This document shows positions 1-13,200 of a DNA stretch of 64,000 nt, in pieces (position 1 is the first letter of the stretch; each line of letters begins with the position of its first letter). The position numbers and the translations under genes are program-made. Source of the DNA: Prosopocoilus inquinatus (taxonomy: Eukaryota; Arthropoda; Insecta; Coleoptera; Lucanidae); the NCBI GenBank assembly GCA_036172665.1, contig CM069872.1:40472101-40536100 (forward strand). The letters run 5' to 3'. Under the pieces are notes generated by a model, which ran no database searches, was not told the DNA's origin, and saw only the letters and a list, made by a program, of their open reading frames with translations.

Positions 1-760
1 GACAGCGATGCTGACCACCGTGAGGGGGCTGGGCACTTTTTGTGACTGGCACAAACACCTTAGTTAATGACTGGAGTTCTAAATTATTCGGCTCGGCCTG
101 TGTACACGTGTTTGTTTAAAAAAAAATGCTTGGCTTAACTCGGTCGCGAAATAAGTCTGAGTACGCGCAATACTTGCGTGCTCGCGTTCCAGTTTCCTTA
201 CTCACGCATCTTGTTTCGCTAAAATCTGGATTTCAGTGATTTCGCACTGATTACATATAAAATTCAAATGTGTTATTTCCGTAATTTTTAAAATGTACGG
301 GAAAGTTCTCGATAAAATGAGAAATAAAATAAAGTACGGAAACAATATACTCATAAAACATGCACAAATGATAGAATTCCAGAAATTTATGAATTATTAA
401 TAAACACATAAGTCATTTTGCTCAAACTTTAATCATTTTTTTTTCAATGTTATATTCGCATCTTCTGATAACACTTCTAATAGCATTTGTCTAGCATCAT
501 TGAACGTATTGACGATTGCCGCGCTTAATCTATCTTTCAAATCGTCTACAAGTGTAATAATTTACAAACTAATTGTAAGTAAAATATGACAACTTTCAGT
601 AAAATTATTTTCTCGAACTTTTTATGTAAGGATATAACAAATTTATGTTTCTGAAAAGGGAATAAAATTAATCATTGAAGGAAACTGTGTGTAGAAACAG
701 AAGTAAAGATCAGGTCAAACAAAACCACAAATTTTTATAAAACATATCTATTCGTCATAT
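1..760. other. No gene recognised
   Basis: AT-rich sequence without an open frame, splice-bounded exon or clear repeat that I can support. Confidence 0.4.
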
Positions 761-952
761 TTCAATTCGGAGGAGTACTTTGAAACTTTGGCGCTAAAAA
801 CGGACTTTGTTATTGGTAGCTGGTCGAAATTGACCAATGACAAAACTAGTTTGACGTATGATAAAGCTTCTTTGGCCAATGATAAAGTTCGTGTAGCCAA
901 TGAAAAAGCTCGTTTCAAGCGCCAAAATTTCAAAGTACTCCTCCAAATTAAA
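761..952. mobile_element. MITE with ~35-bp TIRs and internal 30-bp repeats
   Basis: The left arm contains GGAGGAGTACTTTGAAACTT then GGCGCT. The right arm is its near-exact reverse complement (AAATTTCAAAGTACTCCTCC). The interior is a degenerate 30-bp tandem array (GGCCAATGATAAAG-type units), which makes the overlapping minus-strand frames read as a 10-residue repeat; these are not real proteins. A related single arm lies at 36858-36920. Confidence 0.6.
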
Positions 953-1654
953 AAATAATGTTATAGTATGTAACACTTAAGAAAAGGAAATCATCATATT
1001 AACTGCAGAGAAGATATTTCTATTATGTTTGTCTCCAACCTCTCACATAGTAGCCAGTCTTTGGTGAGAGAGAGGGATTAGAAAGAAAAATAGGAGCCTG
1101 CCGAATTAAAATTTTGAGAGAGAAAATTAAACAAGTTAAGAAACGGAAGTTCTAGGAGCAGACTAAAAGTTAACGGAATAATAGAGAAAATAAAAACTCA
1201 ACAGTTAATATGGTTTAGATGAAGAATGATGAGATGAGAAACAAAATATGTATGCGACATGATAACAAGACAGAAAAATGGGTGTTAACGGTTTGGAAAA
1301 CTCCTTTTTCGGAAACACATATATATCGAGTTTTAAATCGCATTTATTCTTGATTGCATGATACAGAAAATACACATCTGCTTTTATGGCACTAAAAATA
1401 GTTTTTTACCATTGTCCATGTCGCTAAAATTAATTGGATTCGTAAAACGCAAACGGTTTCACGCTTTGTGGTGTAACTCAGATAATTTTTTGCACTCGTT
1501 GCAAAATATATCGGCTGTAAAACTTCGTTTGATATCGCCCCACCGGTCGGCAAATTTTTTATTGCCCTAAGTAAACAATATCGTCCGGAGTTTCTGTTTT
1601 TAAACATTACAACATACAGATAACATAGTCGTCTACCTGTTATGTGACTAGTTT

Positions 1655-1990
1655 CTGAGAATTACAGTTTCTTGCGAGTTGTTATTTCGATAAAGATATT
1701 AAGTTGCGTTTACTCTCGACCTTTAACGCTATTGGGCTGTCTTTACGTCATCATGACGCGGTTGGCTCCTATTGACGTCACGATGTTTCTAACATGTGCA
1801 AACCCTTCCTTCGAACATTCAGGGCAGGGCTGGTTTTGTTTCATTAACATGTAATGTATTTATGCAAGCTAGTCGTTTAGCGATATACCCAGTGCCTGAT
1901 GGTGTTGTCTGGAGGCAACGTGTCCTCATTTTCGCGATGTGAGCACCTGAAGGGTGGCACACAATTTCGGTTGATGTTGAGGACCCTTGA
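1655..1990 (+). repeat. Diverged fragment of the LTR-like repeat family R1
   Basis: The order of motifs (TTTCTTGCGAGTTGTTATTT, then CGACCTTTAACGCTATTGG, later TGCAAACCCTTCCTTCGAAC) matches 24,660-24,900 on the same strand and the reverse complement of 17,200-17,490. The short open frame at 1672-1854 lies inside the repeat and is not a credible gene. Boundaries are uncertain because of divergence. Confidence 0.5.
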
Positions 1991-2551
1991 GGGAGGGGCG
2001 TTTCGTCGGCTCTGACTTGATACTGGTGGATGAAAAGCTCGTCAGGGCTTGTCTCAAGCCTCGTCCTTGGAATTCAGGTATGTTTGCGACAGTTTCTCTC
2101 TCTTTTCGTGCATATTATTATTGTCGAACTTGTCTTTCCTTATCGACCTTTCATTCCGACTTATTTTTCGTACCACTTTTAATGACGGCCTATTGCACCG
2201 TTCGGAGTTCAATTAAGAGGATAAATAAAATTCGTTTTAGTTTGAAAATGTTAAATTCTAATCAAAACAGAGAAAACTAAATTGGTGATTTCAAGACGCT
2301 TAGATTCTGTTCGTACAGCATTTCTGTCTGATTTGAAACTGTCAGAACCAGTTGCCCGCCGAAATAATGACCGATTTTAATAGCGCCATCAAGCGTACAA
2401 CTTTAAAGAGCTTCTAAATTGAAATTATACAGCTCTTTTGTTGCCATACAGCATTTCTTACATTGTACCATCTAATAAAATTGTGTACGTTCGGATATTT
2501 AGTACGCAGATATACAATGTTTTTTTTTTTATATAATAATTAGAGGTTTTC

Positions 2552-2651
2552 AATCTATAACCGGACAGAATATAAATGAAATAGCACTCAACATTTCGCT
2601 ATCGATTGATAGTTTCTTTAGGAGTACTTACATTCTGTCCAGTTATGGATT
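2552..2651. mobile_element. Small fold-back MITE (~100 bp)
   Basis: ATCTATAACCGGACAGAATA at the left is mirrored by TTACATTCTGTCCAGTTATG then GATT at the right, giving about 23-bp terminal inverted repeats around a 50-bp loop. No target duplication was obvious. Confidence 0.6.
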
Positions 2652-2659
2652 AAAAACTA

Positions 2660-5600
2660 AAAATTTTCATGAGAAAAGAGTCAACAGCTATTATAAAAAT
2701 CATGTTGCGATTAAATAATATAATGAATCATAACGCATACAAGGTCAGGCTTAAGTAGGAAGACTGAGCATTCCTTAAAGTTTTGCACACGACGCAGCAC
2801 GGGTCTGCCGAGAGATCGAGCGGGCGGCAGTCACAATATTATCCCTAATTTCTGCGTTCAAGTAAGTATAATTTTTGCGTAGCAAATGCAACATCCAGTA
2901 TTTCCCACTTGCGAAAAATCTGTAAGGGAATAGCGCTTAAGTAGTACAGGAGCGTACAAGAAGTGGATCTTCCGGGTTCTTCGAGTTGCAGCCTCTTGAC
3001 CTAATTACGTGGTTAGTTTTCTGAGTTTATAATTAATTTCGCGGGTTAGAAAAAATTTAAAGAATTTAAATATATTCTGCAGTGCTTCTGAAGAATGACT
3101 CGAACCAACTGAAATAATTTGAACTCAGTTACCTTAATGAATTCAGATGATTTTTTCAAGAAATTATATTACACCAGTTAATTACCTATAAACTGGGTTG
3201 AAGCTGATTAAGTTGGGTAACCATTAATCCAACGCACTTTGATACTAAGCACATTCACTTGGATCCTACTTGGATCATATTTGAAAGAAAAATTACATGC
3301 AAACTTAAGACCACGAAGTAAGTGTACTTGTACAATATTGTAAATACTTGGTCCAAATTGTGTTTTAAGTTCACTTTGTTTGTATCAGCCTCGATTTATT
3401 ATAGCTGTAAAATCTAATAAATTGTGCTACAAAATAACGTATAAGATTTGAATATAGTACGACCTTCAAAATGGACAATATATAGACAAAAACTAATGCA
3501 ATAGAAATTAATTGAGGAATAAGTATAAAAAATGAAGAATAAGATAAATGCAGTAACGATTTGATAAAAAGTTCGATTTTGTATATCCAATAAGCAAGAG
3601 GCAGCGAAAACAAGAGGACAAATTAAGAACAGCGTAACAGACAGAAACAAAACAAAACATGACTGCGAAGAAAAAGAAGAAGATGAACAGATAAAACAGC
3701 GACATCCTACGATCGCTTTTTGACCTGATATTGCAAGCCATTTGCAACAAATTTTTTTTTAAAGAAGAAGAGTAAAAAAACCATGATAAAATATAATAAA
3801 AGTCCCTAATATCATCTACATTTGAAAAAACAAATAGAAAATCTAGATCTGAAATCTTAAACCTAAAAAAGGAAAAAAGTATCGGCCGTTTATTCAGATT
3901 AAAAATATTTGCTTCAAGTGATACTACATTTTGCATTCCCGCAGAATGGGAAACAGAATAATCGGCACAAGAAAAATAGGTCGACATTACACAATATTAG
4001 CGTAAATAGATTTCTTTAATTAAAATTGACTAACATAATAGACTCATGTAAACCAACCCATCCCAACTGAATTGTCAACCAACCCAAAGATACGCTGCTG
4101 CTGATCCTAGACCTTATCCATCAATACGCACTTCATCTTCCTATTCATGTAATTCTATATTTTATTATTTGTTTGTTTTCTTTTATTCCTTATTAGGGTG
4201 GTTTAATTTTTAAACAATTCGTCACGAAAAAGTAATCGATCTTCTACCTTCATTTTATCTATTATATTTATTCCACTTTTACTTGAGTAATCTCATCTTC
4301 TTCACGAGCAATTTCTAATTTATTTTTTACTTCAAGCCAACACGAGAGTACTCCCGTACAAACGCGTTTTGCCCACGTTTTGGACCTCTTTATATTTACT
4401 TATATATACTTATATATTCACGGGGGATCGTCTCGCTAGGGGGCCTACACTTATTTTCGATCAGTCAGCGGCTTTTGCCACAATAAAGAGTTTACTTTGG
4501 TCCGTAACAGGGTCTATTTGGGGAATAACATTGTTGTTAGGTCACTTACGTCACTTGGGAGGAAGGGTTTCGAGGACATTTTTTTTGCTTTTGGGATCCC
4601 TTTAGTGTCAGATTCCCCCCACGCACGGAGGTTGGGGAGATATACCATCAGGAAGCGAGTACGAGGATGTTGGGCTTTTTAGAGACGAACCAAGATACAC
4701 TTAACTGGCAGTGTATCTTCGATACTGGCAAGCTGCTTAACCATCGTTGGGCGGCGCCGTTACCTGGAACATGTTTCAAGCTTTTCCGCATTGCCGTCGT
4801 CTCCACTGAGTGGGAATCATTACGCAACTCCTGTCAACAGCACAGTCTTCGATGGTTCGACCGATTCAACTTCAGTATTACGGTAGGTTACGAGTTGGTA
4901 TAGGTCCTTACCCTGGTGTTCGGTTTGGATCGAAACGCGCTAAGCGCTCCTTTCGTTACTACATCTAACACTTGAGGAGGAGAGATCTTTTCACTTATGA
5001 CATTCAAACTCCTTTCGCAGCAGAAAACAAATTTTGTACATTTTTAACTTTATTAATTTAAGGGTATTTTTCCATTCGTTTTACTTTCCTCTGGCTTCGT
5101 AGTTTTGCTTTACTGTCACTGATGTTATGCTATTTCTCATATTTTAATTTTTGTTGTAACAGAACTCATTTTCCTCTTTAGATTTTTTTTTTTGAGTTGT
5201 ACGATACCCCATTAAATTTCCGAACAAGCCGTAATAAAAAGTTTAATCACCTTCAATTAATCAATTAGCTTAGCGTAACTCGCTTCAATGGATATACATG
5301 GATACAGAAGTGAAGAATAAAATTTCAGCGAAAGGTGTTCGGAAATTATAGAAAAGCTTGAAATAGAGCATTCAGAATTTTGCGTAGGCAGAACAGCGTT
5401 GGAGATTTATTCCCGAAATAAATGAGAGTGATAAATCTATATGGAATGAATTGAAATACAAGAATAAATTTCAAAGTCGTGGCGAAACCGTCAATGAGAA
5501 ATTTTAATTTCCATATTATTTATGTAGCATTTGAATTTGAATCTGTCTGTCTCTTTCTCGTTCTTCACGAGAGAAATTGTAATGTGGGGTAATTTGTTTC

Positions 5601-8600
5601 TCCTTACAAAAACCGTGGCTCTATTAGTACTTACTTAAATGGAAGAGGATAAACGCAAACAGACATTTCGGCTTGTCCAGAAAATGTTCGTCATTAGGCC
5701 CGCTCCTAATCGCAGTTTTTCCGACAAGGCCTAACGCCATTATTCCGTTTCGATAACACGTCTCCCTTTCGCAGCAAACGGATTTCCACGTCACACCCCC
5801 ATTTAAACCCCCACCGCCACATGGGTTTACAAATTTTATTTACGTATTTTGATAACGCTTATCGGTCCTTCAAAAAAAAATATTAATTTACGGCCGCCGC
5901 ATTATTTATTTTTCGCAGTTGGAAAAATTCGCGCGGAGGGGCTTTTAGTCGGCTTCGTAATTACCCTCAACTTTGAAGTTTCGTTTCCTACGTGCCCAAA
6001 GTTCGCCGGTGTGGAATTAGCTTTTAAGCTTTCGGTTCTGATTTGATGCGGTCTAAATGTGCGCTTCCCTAAGCCGTACACGCCGCGCTGATATGAAATT
6101 CAGGACTGGCCTGAGGAGATTTTCTTTAACGTTGTGTTTGCATGAATAAATCATCTGGAAGCTGCTCTTTTCTGACGACGACCACAAAGCGTCGTTGTGT
6201 TTACTAAATTGTGTTTCGTTTATTGTACTAATAAATGTGATGTGAATAAAGTAGCTTTTTATACTTCAAATTTAAAGCTCTTATCTCATATATACATATT
6301 TAATTAGGTTAGTAACTACTTTTATAAAATACAGAGTGAGCATTTGAAAAACAAAGCAACATGATCTGATCTTCGAATGTACCTTGAGTGCGTAATTGCA
6401 TCTTTTTCACTCACGATGTTTAACTTATTTTAGGTGCTTTCTTTCGCTTAGAAATTTGAATCGTGTTTCGAAGAGTTTGTATCTTAATTTCGTAGTTGTT
6501 GCAACAAAACAGTTGACTTGAATATTTGATTGATAATTAATTTGTAAATAACCATACTTCAATCCAAACAAGTTTCAAAAATAGAGAGATTCAAAGAAAG
6601 GAATTTCTGTTTTTGAATCAAAATACGTTTGTATCACAATTTTGTGAGCGAAAGAAAGCACCTTTTGTGTCTCGCTCATGTGGTTCACGAAGTTTCACGT
6701 ACATTATTTCCAAGACAACGGATGGCCTTTTCACAACCCACGTTTAAGTAGGACCGCAGTAAAGAATCAAAGGGTAGTATCGCGAGCGTTCGGAACGTGC
6801 ACGCAACTGGGAGAAATATTTTAATTATCTACCTAATTATCTCATGCTGAAGGATTAAACACAGTTCTCTCTCGCACATTGATATTTGAACCTCTCTTTC
6901 AACTGTCGCTCTTGCAATTGATATCTCGTTTCATTCACATATCGACACGCGGCCGAGCACTCCTGTGCCATCACCTAATATATCGGTCACTGTGAATAGG
7001 ACGGAGAAAATAAGTTTGTTGGTTTAGCTTGGTTAGTTTTTTACAACAAAACTAAGACATTTCACAGCAGCAAGAGTTGATAAAAAATTTAAAAAATCAC
7101 CCGGTGATTGTTAGGTACTAACTCAAAAGGGTTGATTTATCTAAAAAAATTCTGTTTTGTTCTAATGAACTTGCCCATTGTACTAATAACAATACCGACG
7201 AAACTTCCCGCTCCGTTAACTCTCCATAATGATCCTTTTCTACGCACTCCGAGACGCATTCTTGCCGGTGGATGAGGTTAATGGATTACCAGCTACAAAA
7301 GGAGAGTGTCTGCTATTCGAAAACATTATAAATCATCTCGTATATCCGACCATAAAACCGCAAGCTATTCGCTTTAATGAAACACATTCTTGACGTGCAT
7401 CACAAATTAATCGGCTTTCGGAAATGGATTGGGGATGTCAGTGGGGGTCAATGATGGGATTAATTCAGATTGTTTCTAAAGAGGACCCTACACGCAAGGA
7501 ATGAATGAGAGGAGAAGTTGGTGGACGGTCTGGTTCCCTTAGTCGAAAGACGAAATCAATTAAAGAATTTTGTGATAATAAATTCTTCGTCTGAATTGAT
7601 TTAGAAAGAAAAGTCACTGGCGTCGTTGCGCTCGACGTCGCTTTTGTCCTCGCAACAAAAAAGGCCATCCCCGTTAAGTTCCAAAGTGGAAATAAGAAGT
7701 TCAGGACTGTCACCGCACCGTGTCGCATAAAAATGTCATATGGATTATGCCGTCACGTTCGAATCACGTCCATAAAAGTTTTTTTTTGCTTGTTATGATA
7801 TCCTCGGAAGTATATCAAAGTAGGACGGCGGCGAGCTTTCAAGCTGTATTATTAGAAATGTCGGTGTTCACTGCGTGTCGAATGGAAAAGCAATAACACT
7901 GAAATAAAATGAAACGCGCTTGCGTTTCGCAATGACGCAGTCAAGGAAAACCCTCCGAAACATTTAAACTTTATTTAATTTTGAAAGTTACGAGCTCTAA
8001 GGCAATTTGACTTATAAACAGTGGGATGACACGACTTTTATGTTGTTGCTCTCACAAAAGCGCTTGAAATTTAACGTAACGTAACTTTGTGTAGACAATG
8101 TTTTGTGAAAGAATCATTTAAAATTAGGGGTAGGTTCTCGTTCCTTAACAAGAAAAACTTACTATGTATCCGTACATACAATCAATATTAGTTTCTTTTA
8201 TTCGAATTTACGCTCCCATCCAGAAACACAAAGTCGTAAACCTTCGGGATCAGTGATACTACTATTGATGTAGTCGACTAAGCAGAATAGAACTGCTGCT
8301 GAGAGTAGTTCAAAGCTGCTTGTATGTTTGGCAAATTTTCCGCGGATTTGTTTCGCAGTGTCATTTCGTGTGACTGCTACAAGGGTTGATCGCACCCGGA
8401 AACCCCAGAAAGCGATAGACTGAAACAATCGCACCCGACGGAACGTTCCGGATTTTCCTCATTATTACCTACTCGTCTCTTTCTCCTCCTAATTGTTTGC
8501 TCGTCTCGCCTCAATTGCGTGCGGATTTGGTACATCTTTCCCGTGGCGTCAAAATCCTCAGATTAGCAAAACCGAGCGCGTACCAGAGTTAAATAATCCA

Positions 8601-9180
8601 GAGTTTCACGTGTGTACTGATTATGCTGTTTAACACAGCAATGCTAATTCTGACGTGGATTCTCCTGCGGAATTACAAAGCGCAGAGATTATCTCCTCAC
8701 CCCCTCCCCCCATTCGAGAAGATGAATGGAGTTTTTATCATCAAAAGCTGTCCTGGGACCGATGGTGTACGCGGGAAACTCGCGTTCGGAATTACTATTT
8801 GAGTCGAATAACTCCATTAGCTCGCTGTGTGAATAAGTAAAGTGGAACATATTGTTAGCAAATTGCGTTTCTCTAATGAAATTAATATTTAACTACTCTG
8901 GTAGAGAAAGTTATCGGCTTTGAACTCAAATAACCAATTCAAGTCATTCTCCTCTCACATTGCAGATACTTGAAAAGCTCTCGCCCCTCATTTAAATCTA
9001 AAGACAGTTTTCCTTAAAAACGAAGTTCCTAATTGCGCTTTTCGTTTCTAAAGGAAATAAATGCTACCTTCTCATCTTTAAACTGAAAGTAAGTAGACGA
9101 GTTAATGATCGGTATTCCAACAGAACTATGCGATAGACATTGCATGTGTAAACGTGCAGTGGGGGCAGGGATTGAAAACA
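2660..9180. other. Long stretch with no recognised gene
   Basis: Only short open frames without homology I recognise. The longest, 3508-3987 on the minus strand (159 codons), is Phe/Ile/Leu-rich and arises from an A-rich plus strand, so I do not call it. At 4340-4985 there is a higher-GC patch with short plus frames; its palindrome-rich motif AACGCGCTAAGCGCT recurs at 13,590. At 6698-6735 the string ACATTATTTCCAAGACAACG resembles an arm of the 30,149-30,262 MITE. Confidence 0.4.
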
Positions 9181-9204
9181 CAACAGAATAAAACTGTACA
9201 AGGG

Positions 9205-9330
9205 TGGTTATTTATTATTAAAGGTGGTCGTACGTCCCGATTTTGGCGGGATAGTCGCGATTTCTAATAATTTGTTTCGCGTCCCGCAAAGTTTTAAAAA
9301 TGGCCCGCCTTTTAGAAAGAATATATTTTT
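9205..9330 (+). mobile_element. hAT-like terminal/subterminal sequence, tentative
   Basis: GGTGGTCGTACGTCCCGATT, then TTGGCGGGA and further GTCCCGC repeats, resembles the subterminal CCCG-rich repeats of some hAT elements. A GTCCCGCC motif recurs at 10,223. No transposase coding is visible between them, so this is a tentative remnant. Confidence 0.3.
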
Positions 9331-9721
9331 TACTAACTTATCGAAAAGTATTAAATACGTGTCGTAGATTAAATTAGGAACCAGTTAATTATTCGGCTAG
9401 TAACACCCGAGGAACTAAGTGGCTTCTTTCATTTATTTATATGAATTTATTTATTTAGAAGTTTTAGCTTTGAATAGTTAGAATTTTGAACATTTTAGAA
9501 CAAATTTTGTGATGTATATTTTGTTATTTTAATAATAATGCCAAGACGATATGGTCTTATGGTGAAGTTACGTACGCATACATTTGAATTTTAAATTTAT
9601 TAATTATAAAAAATAATTAAAATTAACTATTAAAAAATCGGTTAGTTTAGTTTATTCCTGTATCTTGTTTTGGTAAGCGTGTTATCAAATTTTTTACAGT
9701 GTTGTTTTAATGTTCAACAAC

Positions 9722-10235
9722 TAATTACTTTGATCTAATTTCTCTTCAAAAAAATATCGCCTTCTTCTCTCTCCGAAAAGTATTCTAACTTTGCGATTAG
9801 TTTTCTTTTTGGCATTTCATTGCTGAGTGAGTATTCTTCTTAAAAGCAAAGTTATTTTGTTGATTGTACTGTATTGTATTGGCTTACAATGATTTGGTTT
9901 TGCTCTAATTTCTGTACAAAAATGTCGTCTTCCTCTCCCTCCTAAAAGTATTTTGAAATTATGATCAACAAATTACAACACAACGTTTGTGAATCTCTGC
10001 GATGACATACTTCCGCATTTCATAAAAGCAAAGTTATTTTGTTGGCTAGATTGGATTGGATTGGTTCCATGTTTAACCAATACTTTGCTCTAATATCTGC
10101 ACAGATATGTTATCTGGCTCTCTCCCCTGAAAAGTATTTTAAGTTTACAACACAGTATTTAGGTTTTTCTTTTCGCATTTCATAAAAGCATGGTTATTTT
10201 GTTGGTTGGGTTGGGTTGGGTTGTCCCGCCTTACC
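9722..10235 (+). repeat. Degenerate ~180-bp tandem repeat, about three copies
   Basis: Three successive blocks share the order GCTCTAATTTCTGTACAAAA, then TCTCTCCCCTGAAAAGTATT, then GCATTTCATAAAAGCAAAGT and TATTTTGTTGG. Each ends in a short run of TTGG(A/G)-like pentamers, the last being GGTTGGGTTGGGTTGGG. Blocks begin near 9725, 9895 and 10,085. Divergence between copies is considerable. Confidence 0.55.
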
Positions 10236-13200
10236 GAAATTAAAATCTGATCCCCTTAAGTTACTTCAACCAAGTCAGAACACGAAATAAACCACTTTTC
10301 ATCACCTTTTCTCCCCACTTTTTTCAACAGTCATTGTTAAACCTCCATTTTCTTTGTTGGTAGCGTTGTTGTTTTCGGGAAGAAGCCAAGAAGAAATCTA
10401 TTTCTAATTCGTTTTCCACGATTTGCTCGAATGGCGTCTACTTACATTCATTATGCGCAATAATGATTTTTATTTTACCTCTTCAATTTCGGGCTTGGAA
10501 TACTGACTTTGAATTGAATTAAATAAAATTTGGATATGATTAAATTGTTACCGTGAACGAGAAATCATGAAGAGTTGTTTCTTCATTGGCGAAAATAATT
10601 ACAAATTTAAGAATAGAATATTACGTTAATTCCTGGACTTCAATTATTTTCCTGACGACTAGTCTTCCCGTCGTGCTTTTGGGCTATGCATGTGTTGCTG
10701 CTCGCAACGGTTCGACTGTGTCCCGTGGTGGACAATCGTTTGGAAACCCCGATAGAGAACGGATGTCGTTTGCACGTCGTTTAACGAAGATTAATTATTG
10801 ATTTATTGATTAATTGTTGGAATTGGTGACCCGATCGTCTTCGGCGGATTTTCTCGCTTTGTCCTTTGTCAGCCCGATGTTTAGTTTGTGTGACCGTTTG
10901 CTACGGAATTTGCCGACGTGGAAATTTATATTCTTAGGCTTGCTTTTTTCCCCAAGCGAGTTAGGTGCCATCTTGTTTATTTATCGTGTTCCTGTCTGTT
11001 TTCCCACGGGCGTATATTGTTCGCGATTGTAATTTGTTCTCAATTTCAGCGACTTGGCAGATAATATTTTATTCCTGCCCTTGTCTCACCTGGAGCAACG
11101 GGTGCGTTCTCCAATAATCGCGTGCCTTCGTTGGAAAGATGCAAGAAAGTTAAGCAGCCCCCAGTTTGAGTTAGCAACCACGTTTTCATCTCGTCCTAGA
11201 GGGATTCTTTAGTAAGAATTTTCGTTTCTATTATTCTAACCGTCCGCAGAGTTCGCGTAACGTCATTGCCCAGACGTACATTCAACCATTAGCGTAGATT
11301 TGGGGGCTGTGCTGCGAGAGGCTTCGCCACGAATTCGGCGAGGAAGGACGTGATGTTGTTGAGCAACTTGGCTGGGGAAATTTCTTTTGGGAATCACTGT
11401 TCGATTTTTAGCTCCTTCTGAGCGTGTATTAAATTTTGATGAGTTTTCGGTCTTGCGTTTCACGCATAAAGTTTATTTGAATTGTTTTCATTTTTAATTA
11501 TTTGATATTTCCTTTTGTAAGCATAAATGAAAGTACTCACGCCAATGCGGATATTTGCCCTCACTTTGGGCCTTGTAACTTGAAATTTTCTTAATATTAA
11601 CTCGTTCGGTCAACCTACTAGGGTTCTGTGTTAGTTAAAAGCCTTGATATTGTCTTTAATTAATTAAACGTGTTACAGTTTTTAATCCTTTTCTTGTTTT
11701 GGGACGCCCCGTATAGCAAAATGCTCCGGAGTTCGATTTATTCTGTTATCAAGGGGTGTGTCGTGGGCGAGCGAGCGAAATGTGTTTTGTGATCGCTCGA
11801 GCCTGGAAGTAGACGTAATTGAACAATAAATTCCCGGATCGATTATTCGTTTAGTTTTTTTTTTTAATTTAGACCTTTGAAGAATGCATTTTGAATTAGA
11901 AACGCGCTCATAAAAATTTATATGGAATCGCTCGGAAGTTTATGGTTTTTTTGAATTGTTCCGGGTGTCGCCAGAGCGGCGGGTTTCTTTCTTGCTTCCC
12001 GCTTGCTGCGAGTTGCCAAATATTGCATTCGTTTCGTGGACGCGATCGTAAACTTTGACATTCAATTTACATTGGGAAGAACTTATATCACGTTCTGCCG
12101 GATTGTTTCACCACCTTCGATCCTTTTCTTTTCTCCTATTTGTCTTTTTCAACCCGTTACCCCGAATCGAGTTTACAACGGATTATTCTAGATTTAAATG
12201 TCGAGATGACCACACGCTTTGTGTTTGTGCGTGTTTGGTGAATTTTTGAAGTATTCCCCTTGGGAAGGTGGAATAGCAATTGCGGCTCCAGCCGGACCTA
12301 CGTGGTCACTCACGAAGATAAGCTGCGAATTTCCGTGCTTTTCTCAGCTTGGCCGTGCTTAAGCTAACGAACAGGTTTGTTAATATTCTTGGGGTTTAAA
12401 CCGGTTCGTGTGTTACGATGTTGTTTCTTCGTTTCTCCACTAGGCTTTTATCTCTCGGCGCTCTTGAACTTGGTGCTATAAATCCCGTGGCTTTCACCTC
12501 CGGTGAGGCGTTGTCCGCCCTTTCCGCCTCTTCGGTCCTTGGGCTCTTGGACTTCTTGACCATCGGAGGAGTTGCAAACTTCCGTTGTCGTCCGACGAGG
12601 AACAAAGAAAGGAGGACGTGGAGGAAGCCGAATAATCAGAGCACATGACCGCCGTCTAGGCTGACTCGACGCAGCGGTAGGACAGGTCGAACCTTTTTAT
12701 TTAGTTTACCTATTTTCGGGTAATTTTATGTTGAATGATTTAACTGAGGATTAACGCGCAATTCCAGCGGATTATTTCAACGCGTATTTGCGTAACCGAT
12801 TGAACTCTTTTATTAAAATGTATACGAGTCCCGCCAGGGCTATTGCTTTTTGTTTCGTTAATTTGCCAGGTTAGTTTCCCACCTACCTCTGGGTAATTTT
12901 TACCAGTTTCAATATTGTTTAATTTAGCAGCGATTTCTTTGCTTTTCTTGATTTTGTTTGTTCGCCGAAGCGGATGATTGTTTTATTAATACAGGTTTGA
13001 AGCGTTTTATTGTGTTGTCCTTGTTATATGTTGAACGTAAATAAAGTTTGTGAAATATTTAGGACGAGTCGCGTTTTCTTACTTTTTTCGCAGTACATGG
13101 TATTAAAAAAATTAAGTAATTTTCGCGTTCAGTTTGATAACTCCTATCCCGTCCGATTACAACTGGCCGGCGACACCGAAGCCATTCGTCACGGTGTTAA

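Noticed and set aside
3508..3987. 159-codon minus-strand frame rich in Phe, Leu and Ile
   Set aside because: Composition follows an A-rich plus strand, there is no splice or domain support, and overlapping frames on the same strand look alike.
9720..10235. Possible CRISPR-like array
   Set aside because: Units are ~180 bp and degenerate, the genome is eukaryotic, and there is no repeat-spacer structure.
10816..10835. Possible primer-binding site after an LTR (TTGGTGACCCGATCG)
   Set aside because: No LTR pair, TG..CA boundary or gag/pol-like frame could be shown around it.
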